DNA from: Alphaproteobacteria bacterium
GTDB lineage: Bacteria; Pseudomonadota; Alphaproteobacteria; Micavibrionales; Micavibrionaceae
Direction: 5' to 3'
DNA length: 64,000 bases
Assembly: GCA_024275825.1 (NCBI GenBank)
Contig: JAJRYK010000001.1
Coordinates: 21,370-85,369 of the forward strand
The number at the start of each line of letters is the position of its first letter. Within the stretch, counting starts at the first letter, position 1. Below the pieces are notes generated by a model. The model was not told the origin of the DNA. It ran no database searches and saw nothing but the letters and a program-made list of their open reading frames with translations. Shown here piece by piece: positions 47,134 to 55,115 of this stretch. The position numbers and the translations under genes were made by a program.

Positions 47134-47655
47134 TTAACGGCATTCCTTCTTTACTCGGTCTTGGGCTGCGCCAGAGCCGCGCAAACTAAATGTATCCTTC
47201 GTCTTGGTCCCGCGCGAAGATACGCCGCGCACAACCATTTTAGAGCCCGTCTTTATCGCCGCAGCCAAACGATTATCCATGTCCCCATCCGGCGTCCAGG
47301 CCGTATCATCTTGCGTAAAGAGCACAAAAGACTGCCCATCAATGTCAACACTGGCATCGCTGCCGGCCTTATAATCATAGCCGGTAATATAGCTAAAAAC
47401 ATTGCGCGAGCCTTCATTCGGGCGATCAGTGATCAGCGCAAAAATCTCGCCGCGACTGGAGTATTTACCTTCGGACTTTGTTGGCTTGCTGGCAATATAG
47501 CAAACTTTATTGCCGCCTTCGGTAAACACATAGGCAGACCAATCGCCCTCAACGCTTAACAAACGTGGCTGAGAGGCGTGCGCGCTCGTTGAAATCACGC
47601 CGGCAAGAGCCACGCTAAACATCATTATCGTCAGGAAATAAGCCGTACGTTTCAT
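47134..47655 (-). CDS. Invasion-associated locus B (IalB) family protein
   Basis: A 173-residue exported protein: signal peptide MKRTAYFLTIMMFSVALAGV with cleavage after SAHA-S. The mature domain follows the IalB pattern: GDWSAYVF, CYIASKPTKSEG, RGEIFALITDRP, SYITGYDYKAG, FTQDDTAW, GSKMVVRGVSSRGTKTKDTF and a C-terminal Cys that can pair with the first one. In Bartonella IalB aids erythrocyte entry; in free-living alphaproteobacteria its role is unknown, so virulence should not be assumed. Confidence 0.9.
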   Translation of the reverse strand: MKRTAYFLTIMMFSVALAGVISTSAHASQPRLLSVEGDWSAYVFTEGGNKVCYIASKPTKSEGKYSSRGEIFALITDRPNEGSRNVFSYITGYDYKAGSDASVDIDGQSFVLFTQDDTAWTPDGDMDNRLAAAIKTGSKMVVRGVSSRGTKTKDTFSLRGSGAAQDRVKKECR

Positions 47656-47872
47656 GAAAAACCTTTATTGACGTCAATAATCAGACAGTGTTAAGGGGCG
47701 GCGCCCCGTAAAAGAACATATTTTCTACACATCATTATACGCTTGTCTGAGAATTTTAAAATAGCTGCTGTTAAATTAATCCATAGGCGCATTTCCACCG
47801 TACAAGATACAATGATACCGCGCCCCAAAGAAAGAAGAGCGATTGCGTTTTTATTTTGACGATCCCGGCCAA

Positions 47873-48481
47873 ATGGGCCTTAATGCGCCTATGAACACCG
47901 CGCCGCCCATTGCGAGACTGCCCGACCAGCCTGCCGAAAATTTCGAGCAGTTGCTGGAGGCTGTCGGCAAAACGCAAGATCGCGAAGCTTTCATCACCCT
48001 GTTCAAGCATTTCGCGCCGCGCATTAAATCCTTTCTCATGAAAAACTATATGAGCCCAGAGGCCGCGGACGAGCTGGCGCAGGAGACCATGCTCGCCGTG
48101 TGGGGCAAGGCTGGCTCCTACAATCCTGCGCGCGCAAAGGCCAGCACCTGGATCTACACCATTGCGCGCAACAAGCGCATCGATTCGCTGCGCAAAACCG
48201 GCCGAGAACCCATCGTTGATTACGATCCGATCTGGGTTGAAGACGACAAACCCGGCCCATCAGCCAGACTTTTAGCCAAAGACGAGCATGGAACCATCGG
48301 AGAAGCCCTTAAAACCCTACCCAAAGACCAATCTGAGCTGCTCTATAAATCTTTCTTCGAAGGCAAAGCTCATGGCGAAATAGCCGAAGAGACTGGCCTG
48401 CCGCTCGGCACCGTGAAATCCCGCATCCGCGCTGCGCTCAAGCGATTGCGCAGCAATGAACAATTGGAGGCCCTGCAATGA
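47873..48481 (+). CDS. ECF RNA polymerase sigma factor, RpoE/ChrR type
   Basis: A ~202-residue group IV sigma factor. Region 2 is seen as LFKHFAPRIKSFLMKNYMSP, ADELAQETMLAVWGKAGSYN and KASTWIYTIARNKRIDSLRK. Region 4 has LPKDQSELLYKSFFEGKAHG, IAEETGLPLGTVKSRIRAAL and KRLR. The arrangement with an overlapping ChrR-like anti-sigma gene (ATGA overlap) matches the singlet-oxygen-response RpoE-ChrR pair of Rhodobacter. The start is uncertain: TTG 47843 with an AAGAAGAG site, ATG 47873 or ATG 47891. Confidence 0.9.
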   Translation: MGLNAPMNTAPPIARLPDQPAENFEQLLEAVGKTQDREAFITLFKHFAPRIKSFLMKNYMSPEAADELAQETMLAVWGKAGSYNPARAKASTWIYTIARNKRIDSLRKTGREPIVDYDPIWVEDDKPGPSARLLAKDEHGTIGEALKTLPKDQSELLYKSFFEGKAHGEIAEETGLPLGTVKSRIRAALKRLRSNEQLEALQ

Positions 48482-49134
48482 GCCAAAATCAAAACCTCAG
48501 CTATCAAAATGACCTGTATCTCAGCCTGTTGGCCGAATATGCCGCTGGATGTTTGCCGGTAGAGCAGCGCGTGATCGTCTCCGCCCATCTCAGCCTGCAG
48601 CCACAGGCGCGCGGCTTTATTCGCCAATGCGAATCACTTAGCGCGGCGCTGATCCAGCAGCACTGCCCGCCCGTATCCATGACCGCAAACGCGCTTGAGC
48701 ACGTACTGGACTGTATTGACCAAAAAGCCAAACAACAGCGCTGCACCGAAGAGGGGAAGTGTGCCCCCTGGCCAGAGGATCTTTGCAGCCTGCCGCACGC
48801 CATAGAGCATTATCTTCTAGAGCGCCTGTCCCAGGCACGCCAGACATTACAGTGGCATACCGACCGGCCGGGTATTGATCGCTTTGACATCCCTGTTACA
48901 TGTAAAAAAAGCCAGATGGGCATGACCAAAATGGCGCCGGGCTGCGACACTGCCCGCCGCGAAGTGCGCTATAGCGAAATCACGCTTGTCCTCAATGGTG
49001 GCCTAGGCAACGAGGATGAGGAATATTATACTGGCGCGCTCATTATCCGCGAACGTGAAAAACCAGTCCCGGTCGTGCATGCCTGCAAGAAAAGCGGGTG
49101 TGTTTATATCAGGTTATCGGGAGCGTTTGAGTAG
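48478..49134 (+). CDS. ChrR-like anti-sigma factor without the zinc cysteines
   Basis: A 218-residue protein translated from the ATGA overlap with the sigma gene. The N-terminal ~85 residues match the ChrR anti-sigma domain (LLAEYAAGCLPVEQRVIVSA, then HLSLQPQARGF), and NALEHVLDCID follows as in ChrR. In ChrR this helix holds H-x3-C-x2-C zinc ligands; here the cysteines are replaced (HLSLQPQAR). A reduced cupin-like C-terminal domain (RYSEITLVLNGG) ends the protein, also lacking the usual His/Glu metal set. It probably still binds the sigma factor but may sense differently (inference). Confidence 0.78.
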   Translation: MSQNQNLSYQNDLYLSLLAEYAAGCLPVEQRVIVSAHLSLQPQARGFIRQCESLSAALIQQHCPPVSMTANALEHVLDCIDQKAKQQRCTEEGKCAPWPEDLCSLPHAIEHYLLERLSQARQTLQWHTDRPGIDRFDIPVTCKKSQMGMTKMAPGCDTARREVRYSEITLVLNGGLGNEDEEYYTGALIIREREKPVPVVHACKKSGCVYIRLSGAFE

Positions 49135-49141
49135 ACCTGCC

Positions 49142-49678
49142 TTAAGCGCGTTTCGTCCGCACCTTACGCCGATGTGCGTGCGCAGGCTTCACACGCCTTT
49201 CCAGCGGCCCGCCTGCCTTGACCGGTCGCTCGGCAAAGCGTCCCATGGAAATCATCCGGTCATACATCACGAGCGCCGCCGCAACGCCAACATTGACGCA
49301 GAATTTCATCGGAATTTGCACCACGTGATCACATTGCTCAATAATCTCAGGCGACAGGCTGCCCATCTCCGGTCCTAAAATATAGGCCGCGCGGGTAGGG
49401 TGGCGAAAGCTGGGCAGTTCAACCCCATCCTCCACCAGCTCAATACCAACCAGTTGGCATTTTTTGGGCAGGTCAAGCACCTCAGCGCTCTCATACTCGT
49501 AATACGGCATATGCTCAAACGAATCCGCCGTGTCCGACACCCGCATCGCCTGCATATCCACATCAGGCGCGATCGTAAAGAAAAAGCTCGCCCCAAAGGC
49601 ATACGCGCTGCGCGCAATCGTGCCCACATTCTGCGCCTTGCTGATTCCCTCAACCCCAATGCCGAAATAGCCCCGCAT
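49142..49678 (-). CDS. TrmH/SpoU family RNA methyltransferase
   Basis: A 178-residue SPOUT-class 2'-O-methyltransferase. Motif 1 is KAQNVGTIARSAYAFGASFF with the catalytic-type Asn and Arg; motif 2 is YILGPEMGSLSPEIIEQCD; motif 3 is QIPMKFCVNVGVAAALVMYD. The C-terminus is short and Arg/Lys-rich (RRVKPAHAHRRKVRTKR), probably for RNA binding. Whether the target is tRNA or rRNA cannot be told from sequence. Confidence 0.9.
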   Translation of the reverse strand: MRGYFGIGVEGISKAQNVGTIARSAYAFGASFFFTIAPDVDMQAMRVSDTADSFEHMPYYEYESAEVLDLPKKCQLVGIELVEDGVELPSFRHPTRAAYILGPEMGSLSPEIIEQCDHVVQIPMKFCVNVGVAAALVMYDRMISMGRFAERPVKAGGPLERRVKPAHAHRRKVRTKRA

Positions 49679-49683
49679 ATATT

Positions 49684-51936
49684 TTATCCATTTTCCAGCT
49701 TTGGCTGTGGGCGTTGATCTAAAAGTTCAGCACGTTTTTTTACAGCCCAACCATAAATGGTATTAATCATGTCTTCACCAGAAATTGGGTTACCCTCATG
49801 GTCTTTTGCGATATATGTGTCTGGATCATCAGGCATTTCTTCATTCAGTACTTTATTAAGCACTTTTGCAATCTCCTTACCACTTGGTGTTTCAGGAAAA
49901 GCTGGAAGTGCGACAAAATGATCCGGCACAGCATAACTCCCAATATTTTCTGAAACAACCCGGATAATCTGCTCTTTAAGAGCCTGCGGAAAATCCGTTG
50001 ACCCATTTTTTAAGGCCACAAAAAAAGCAATTTGGTTATCATCGCCAACAAAGAAATTTAAAGACGCCCTCTCCCTGATCATTGCTTTATATTCAGCAGG
50101 CAGTTTTTTATCGAGTTCATTGTAAATATCATAGGGCTCAGAGCGCAAATTATGTTTGTTATGTGTTAAACCTGATCTACCATAAATAACAATTTGACCG
50201 CACTGTATATCAAGATTATGAGACTGGCTGCTCAAATCTACAACAAAGGTCATCTTGTCTTCATGTCCCCATATTGGATATCCACGGTCATTAACTTCAT
50301 GGGCAAGAAAGTACTCCTTGCCTAAGCGCTTAGCGCCTGGATCCTGGAGCAAATAAACCGGCATAGAAACAAAAGGCGCTGTAAAACATAACTCTCCTCG
50401 CACGCCTGGCGCCAAAGACTTACTATCTTCACTCAAATTCTCTGCTTTTGTGCCCAACATAGGCCCAACAATCTGCCCAGCAAAAACCGGACTATAAGCA
50501 TTGGGGCCAACTGCGATAAAGTTTCCATCTGTCCCGCCTGAGCAACTATAAATAGGAATGCCGGAAACAATACACTCACTAATCCATGTAAACATTGGTG
50601 CCGCAAGCGCACCGCCCGTATAACCAAAACATTCAAACATATCTAACGATAAGTCAATCTTACGCAAATCAAGTCCCGCTTCGTGCCACCCCTTCACCTT
50701 TGCTGCTGAGGTAACAAAATGCGTACAGCCATGATCATGTGCAAACTGCAGCTGTGTTTCAGGTTTGGGATACATGTAGTCACCATCATAAATCATAATG
50801 GTCGTGCCTGACCCCAAAGCAGAAACGTGATAGGGCATCATCATCCAGCTAATAACTGTATCCTGCAGATATATTTTACCAGGACAAAAGTTCATGTTAA
50901 TGGCTTCGCCCTTGTGGCGTACAACCATACGCCCATGGGAATGAGCCAGACCTTTTGATGTTCCTGTAGAGGCTGATGTAAATAGATAATATAAAATATC
51001 ATCAAAATCATGTTCCTCAAACTCAAGTGGTTTGGACACAAAGCCATTCACTATAGCGTAAGCATCATGTGTGTTTGATAAATTTTCTGTATTTGCCGTT
51101 TCTCCATTCGCGTAAGGCAAAATCCACGTATCCTCAACAGTCGGTAAATTCTTTTGCAATTTCTCAACGCACAATCTTTTTTCAAGCGGACGATCCGGTC
51201 TTCCGCTATTTTCCGCTAACATATGGTTGAGAATTCTATTTTTATGCTTGAATCCATCTATTGAAATCAATAATTTTGGATCTGCTTGCTGAAAACGTTT
51301 AGTAATAGCCACCAACTCCATCTCAGTGCCTGCAAAAATTAGTGGTGCGCCAATCATAGCTGCGGCCAGGGTCAAAGCAACAACATCCAGTGTGTAAGTG
51401 GTGTTTAGAGCAATGCAGTCCCCTTTTTTTATACCTTGCGCGCGAAGGGCTTGCTCCCATTGGCTTACCTTCTCGCATAGTGTGCGTCCTGTCCATTTAA
51501 TAACATTATCGCCTTGATGTGAGTAAATAATGGCTATTTCATCTGGATTCTTAATCCAGTAATCCAGTATATTTTCAGTATAATTTACTTTTGAATCCGG
51601 AAAGAAACGATAATAAGGCGCATGATCTATCTTTTCCATGACCACTGGTCCACGCTCACCAATTACACCTGTGAAATCCCAGACGTCAGATAAGAAATCT
51701 TCAGTTGTATTCGGCGTCCATCCAGGACGCTGTTCAGGACGCTGGCCTTCTTCCAAAACATTCTCGTAATCAAATCCCACACTCCAGGTGAATATTTCAC
51801 GATACGCGTCTTGCCCGGGCTCTCCAAAATCAAGGCCTCGCTTCGCTTCAACAAATTGCTGAAATTTATGGAGAACACTAGAGTACATCTGCTCTGGCGT
51901 TGGCTCCCAAATAGGTTGTGCTGGCTGTTCAGACAT
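49684..51936 (-). CDS. Acetoacetyl-CoA synthetase-like adenylate-forming enzyme
   Basis: A 750-residue ANL-superfamily enzyme, nearest in plan to acetoacetyl-CoA synthetase but ~100 residues longer. N-terminal DYWIKNPDEIAIIY follows the ACAS-like entry domain; A3 is LYYLFTSASTGTSKGLAHSH; A5 is YSCSGGTDGNFIAVG; A7 is WGHEDKMTF; the C-terminal catalytic Lys is in ETPSGKEIAKVLN. The A8 hinge reads YGRSGLTHNKHNLRSEPYDI, unlike the usual NPGGVRIG of AACS. It would activate an acid to its CoA thioester; the substrate is unproven. Start at ATG 51936 behind AAGGAG. The gene is visibly more AT-rich than its neighbours. Confidence 0.82.
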   Translation of the reverse strand: MSEQPAQPIWEPTPEQMYSSVLHKFQQFVEAKRGLDFGEPGQDAYREIFTWSVGFDYENVLEEGQRPEQRPGWTPNTTEDFLSDVWDFTGVIGERGPVVMEKIDHAPYYRFFPDSKVNYTENILDYWIKNPDEIAIIYSHQGDNVIKWTGRTLCEKVSQWEQALRAQGIKKGDCIALNTTYTLDVVALTLAAAMIGAPLIFAGTEMELVAITKRFQQADPKLLISIDGFKHKNRILNHMLAENSGRPDRPLEKRLCVEKLQKNLPTVEDTWILPYANGETANTENLSNTHDAYAIVNGFVSKPLEFEEHDFDDILYYLFTSASTGTSKGLAHSHGRMVVRHKGEAINMNFCPGKIYLQDTVISWMMMPYHVSALGSGTTIMIYDGDYMYPKPETQLQFAHDHGCTHFVTSAAKVKGWHEAGLDLRKIDLSLDMFECFGYTGGALAAPMFTWISECIVSGIPIYSCSGGTDGNFIAVGPNAYSPVFAGQIVGPMLGTKAENLSEDSKSLAPGVRGELCFTAPFVSMPVYLLQDPGAKRLGKEYFLAHEVNDRGYPIWGHEDKMTFVVDLSSQSHNLDIQCGQIVIYGRSGLTHNKHNLRSEPYDIYNELDKKLPAEYKAMIRERASLNFFVGDDNQIAFFVALKNGSTDFPQALKEQIIRVVSENIGSYAVPDHFVALPAFPETPSGKEIAKVLNKVLNEEMPDDPDTYIAKDHEGNPISGEDMINTIYGWAVKKRAELLDQRPQPKLENG

Positions 51937-52006
51937 CACGGATGCTCCTTGAAAGTCGGGGGTCATGGTTTAATCCTTACGCAGTATTTTTTATTATATT
52001 TAGACA

Positions 52007-52022
52007 TAAAATCATGATTTTA
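52007..52022. promoter_or_regulatory. Perfect 16-base palindrome upstream of the synthetase gene
   Basis: TAAAATCATGATTTTA is fully self-complementary and lies ~70 bases upstream of the synthetase start, in the divergent gap with the dsbD-like gene. It is a plausible dimer-binding operator; no regulator gene is adjacent. Confidence 0.4.
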
Positions 52023-52146
52023 ATGTAACCGCAAGCCTTTAGCCCACGAATTAATTCATATGTATTTCCAAGTCTTAAAACGATAAAGTAACGGAAGATT
52101 GAAACAGGGTCTAGCGAGGCCTGAATCTTTGCGCAAAGGTTAAAGT

Positions 52147-54324
52147 ATGCGGTTTAGTTTAAAGTATTTATCATTACTCTTGCTGCTCTGTGCAGTTTTT
52201 ATGCTAGCACCGCCGCTAACCAGCAAGGCTGAAACACGGCAAAGCACCGCGCAAGAGCCTGAACAATACGTACAGACCCGCCTTCTCCCTGAATACGGGG
52301 CTATTCAGCCCGGGCAAGAAATATGGGTGGGGATTGAGCAATCGATTTACCCGCACTGGCATACCTATTGGGTAAATCCCGGCGATAGCGGGTCCGCCGC
52401 GCGCATTAATTGGAGCTTGCCCGAAGGGTTTGAGATTAGCGAATTTTACTGGCCGGCGCCCACTAAAATTCCGTATGATCCGCTGCTGAATTACGGTTAT
52501 GAAGATCATGTGACCCTACTGCAAAAGCTCAAGGCACCAGAAATACTACCCGATGGACCACTGAAGTTCAGTGCGGATTTTGAAGTTTTGGTTTGTAAGG
52601 AAGAATGTATCCCGGAATTTGGCACATATGAGTTCACCCTCAACGGGCCGAATGCGCAAGACGAAAACAACCATGATTATCTGCTGGAAGCACGCGCCAG
52701 CCTACCCATCAAAACAGACTGGTCGGTTTTTTATGGTGAGGTTGATGGCCAACTGACACTCGACTTCAGCCAAGCACGCGACCTTGATCTCACAGGCATT
52801 GATCTAAACACCCTCGCGTTTTTCCCTCTTGAATGGGGGGTAATCGACAATCCGCAGCCCGTACAAGCCAGCCCTGATAACGGCGCACTCACCCTCTCTC
52901 AAGCGCGCGGCGATCGTGCTTTGTCTGCCGTTGGCAATATAGAGGGCGTCCTCACCTTCAGCGCGCCAGATGGCAAGCGCCAGGCGGCGCAGTTCACAGC
53001 TAAGCCTGCCGCTACAATGGCAAGCGCGCTAAGTGAGCCCACATCTAAGGCCACATCCGGCTCCATAAATAACGCCCTACCCAAAACCACATTCATCAGC
53101 GCGCTCATATTCGCGCTGCTCGGCGGTATCGTGCTCAACCTCATGCCTTGCGTCTTCCCGGTACTCTCGATCAAGGCGCTGAGCCTGGTCAAAATCGCCG
53201 AAAAACATCCTGAGCAGGCGCGCATGCACGGCCTATCTTACACAGGCGGCGTTATTCTCAGCTTCCTCGCCATCGCTGGCGCGCTGATCGCGCTGAAAAT
53301 GACGGGCGCTGAAATTGGCTGGGGCTTTCAGCTGCAAAACCCGCTTGTGGTCGGACTGCTGGCCTATCTGCTCTTCATTATCGGTCTTAATCTTTCGGGC
53401 ATGTTCGAGTTCGGCGCTAACCTGACCAATATTGGCGGCAAGCTCACGCAAAAACGCAATGACAAGAGCCACGGCTACAGCAACTCCTTCTTCACCGGCG
53501 TGCTGGCAACTCTCGTCGCCACACCATGTACAGCGCCCTTTATGGGCGTTGCGATCGGGTTTGCATTACTCCAACCCGCCATCGTCAGTCTCACCATTTT
53601 CGCCGCGCTCGGCTTCGGCTTGGCGCTGCCTTACCTGCTTTTGTCGGTCCTGCCAAGCTTGCAACACATCATGCCCAAGCCCGGCGCGTGGATGGAAATT
53701 TTCAAGCAACTTCTCGCCTTCCCGATGTACGCCTCTGCCGCATGGCTGGTCTGGGTGCTCAGCCAGCAAGCCGGATCAATGGGCACAATCGGCGCGCTGA
53801 TGGGCATGATCGCGATTGCGTTTGGGATTTGGCTGCTCGCGCATAAACCAAAAAACCAAAACCTGCGCATATTCGTCATAATTTTAGCGGCCATTTCATT
53901 CCTCGGCGCGGTTAAACTTCTCCCCTCCGGCGGCGAACAGTCCCAAACCACACAACAACAAAGCGTACGCGCATTTGGCGAGGTCTTCAGCAATGAGGCC
54001 CTAGAGAGCGCTCTATCCACCAATGATCCCGTCTTCGTGGAAATGACCGCCGCCTGGTGCATCACCTGCAAGGTTAATCACGCTGCGGCGATCAACATCA
54101 ACAGCACGAAGGCGCTGTTCGCTGAGAAAAACGTACGCTTCCTGATTGGTGACTGGACCAACCAAGATCCAAAAATTACACAATATCTCGATTTATTTGG
54201 ACGAAACGGCGTACCGCTCTATGTGTATTACGGGGCGCCGGACGCAAATGGCATACGACCAGCGCCAAAGATTTTACCGCAAATTTTGACGCCATCAATG
54301 GTGGCTGACACGATCAACACCTAA
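52147..54324 (+). CDS. DsbD/ScsB-type thiol:disulfide interchange protein
   Basis: A 725-residue inner-membrane electron carrier moving reducing power from cytosolic thioredoxin to the periplasm. After a signal peptide comes a ScsB-like periplasmic domain (YPHWHTYWVNPGDSG, LVCKEECIPEFG with a Cys pair). The transmembrane DsbD core follows, with Cys in GIVLNLMPCVFPVLSIKALS and ATLVATPCTAPFMGVAIGFA. A C-terminal thioredoxin-like domain has MTAAWCITCKVNH. The long N-terminal domain makes it the ScsB-like rather than classic DsbD form. The redoxin gene follows 26 bases downstream. Confidence 0.9.
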   Translation: MRFSLKYLSLLLLLCAVFMLAPPLTSKAETRQSTAQEPEQYVQTRLLPEYGAIQPGQEIWVGIEQSIYPHWHTYWVNPGDSGSAARINWSLPEGFEISEFYWPAPTKIPYDPLLNYGYEDHVTLLQKLKAPEILPDGPLKFSADFEVLVCKEECIPEFGTYEFTLNGPNAQDENNHDYLLEARASLPIKTDWSVFYGEVDGQLTLDFSQARDLDLTGIDLNTLAFFPLEWGVIDNPQPVQASPDNGALTLSQARGDRALSAVGNIEGVLTFSAPDGKRQAAQFTAKPAATMASALSEPTSKATSGSINNALPKTTFISALIFALLGGIVLNLMPCVFPVLSIKALSLVKIAEKHPEQARMHGLSYTGGVILSFLAIAGALIALKMTGAEIGWGFQLQNPLVVGLLAYLLFIIGLNLSGMFEFGANLTNIGGKLTQKRNDKSHGYSNSFFTGVLATLVATPCTAPFMGVAIGFALLQPAIVSLTIFAALGFGLALPYLLLSVLPSLQHIMPKPGAWMEIFKQLLAFPMYASAAWLVWVLSQQAGSMGTIGALMGMIAIAFGIWLLAHKPKNQNLRIFVIILAAISFLGAVKLLPSGGEQSQTTQQQSVRAFGEVFSNEALESALSTNDPVFVEMTAAWCITCKVNHAAAININSTKALFAEKNVRFLIGDWTNQDPKITQYLDLFGRNGVPLYVYYGAPDANGIRPAPKILPQILTPSMVADTINT

Positions 54325-54350
54325 ACCAAACACTAAAGGAGACTAAAACA

Positions 54351-54956
54351 ATGAAAAAACTCACCCAACTGCTCGGCGCATTCATGCTGCTGATCGCCAT
54401 GCCCGCCCATGCGGCGCCCGTGGTCGGCGAAACTGCGCCGGATTTCATGACCACCGATATTCACGGCAATGCCTTCAAACTATCCGATCATAAGGGCAAG
54501 ATTGTCGTGCTGGAATGGACCAACCATAAATGCCCCTTCGTCATCAAACATTACCGCAGCGGTAACATGCAAGCCACGCAAAAAGCCGCAGCAGCGATAG
54601 ACGGCGTAGAGTGGATCTCCATCGTATCTTCCGCCCCCGGTAAACAAGGCAATGTCGATGCTAAAGAAGCGCAAAAGATCGTCGATGATCAAGGCGCCAC
54701 CATCACCGCAAAAATTCTCGACCCCAGCGGCGCAATCGGCAAGCTTTATGCGGCCAAAACCACGCCGCACATGTTCGTGATTGATACGCAAGGCACGCTC
54801 GCCTATGCCGGTGCGATCGATGATAAGTCAAGCCCCAGCCCAAAAACGATTAAAGGTGCAAAAAACTACGTCCTCGCCGCGCTTGACAACCTAACGACCG
54901 GTCAGCCCGTTGAAACACCGCAAACCATGCCCTATGGCTGCGCCGTGAAGTACTAA
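54351..54956 (+). CDS. Periplasmic redoxin (peroxiredoxin-like)
   Basis: A 201-residue exported thioredoxin-fold protein: signal peptide ending MPAHA-APV, then GETAPDFMTTDIHGNAFKLS, VLEWTNHKCPFVIKHYRSGN with a single active-type Cys, and KTTPHMFVIDTQGTLAYAGA. The C-terminus has one further Cys (MPYGCAVKY) that could resolve it. The AhpC/TSA-like redoxin probably receives electrons from the ScsB-like protein encoded directly upstream (inference). AAAGGAG precedes the ATG. Confidence 0.9.
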   Translation: MKKLTQLLGAFMLLIAMPAHAAPVVGETAPDFMTTDIHGNAFKLSDHKGKIVVLEWTNHKCPFVIKHYRSGNMQATQKAAAAIDGVEWISIVSSAPGKQGNVDAKEAQKIVDDQGATITAKILDPSGAIGKLYAAKTTPHMFVIDTQGTLAYAGAIDDKSSPSPKTIKGAKNYVLAALDNLTTGQPVETPQTMPYGCAVKY

Positions 54957-54983
54957 ATAGCCTTCCCAAATACCCGTATAAAT

Positions 54984-55018
54984 AAAAACCGCGCTCCACA
55001 CAAAGGTGCGGTTTTTTG
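54984..55018 (+). terminator. Rho-independent terminator after the redoxin gene
   Basis: AAAAACCGC pairs with GCGGTTTTTT across a ~15-base loop; it closes the dsbD-like/redoxin operon. Confidence 0.85.
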
Positions 55019-55115
55019 CTATTTAGCTTGTCAAACTCACCCTTTTTAAATTATGGTATTAAGTAGGGGTTCGCAATCGCTAGCCCTTTCATCTTCTGTT
55101 CAAGATTTTTTATCC

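Noticed and set aside
47134..47655. A virulence reading of the IalB gene
   Set aside because: IalB-family proteins are common in free-living alphaproteobacteria, and nothing else here suggests a pathogen.
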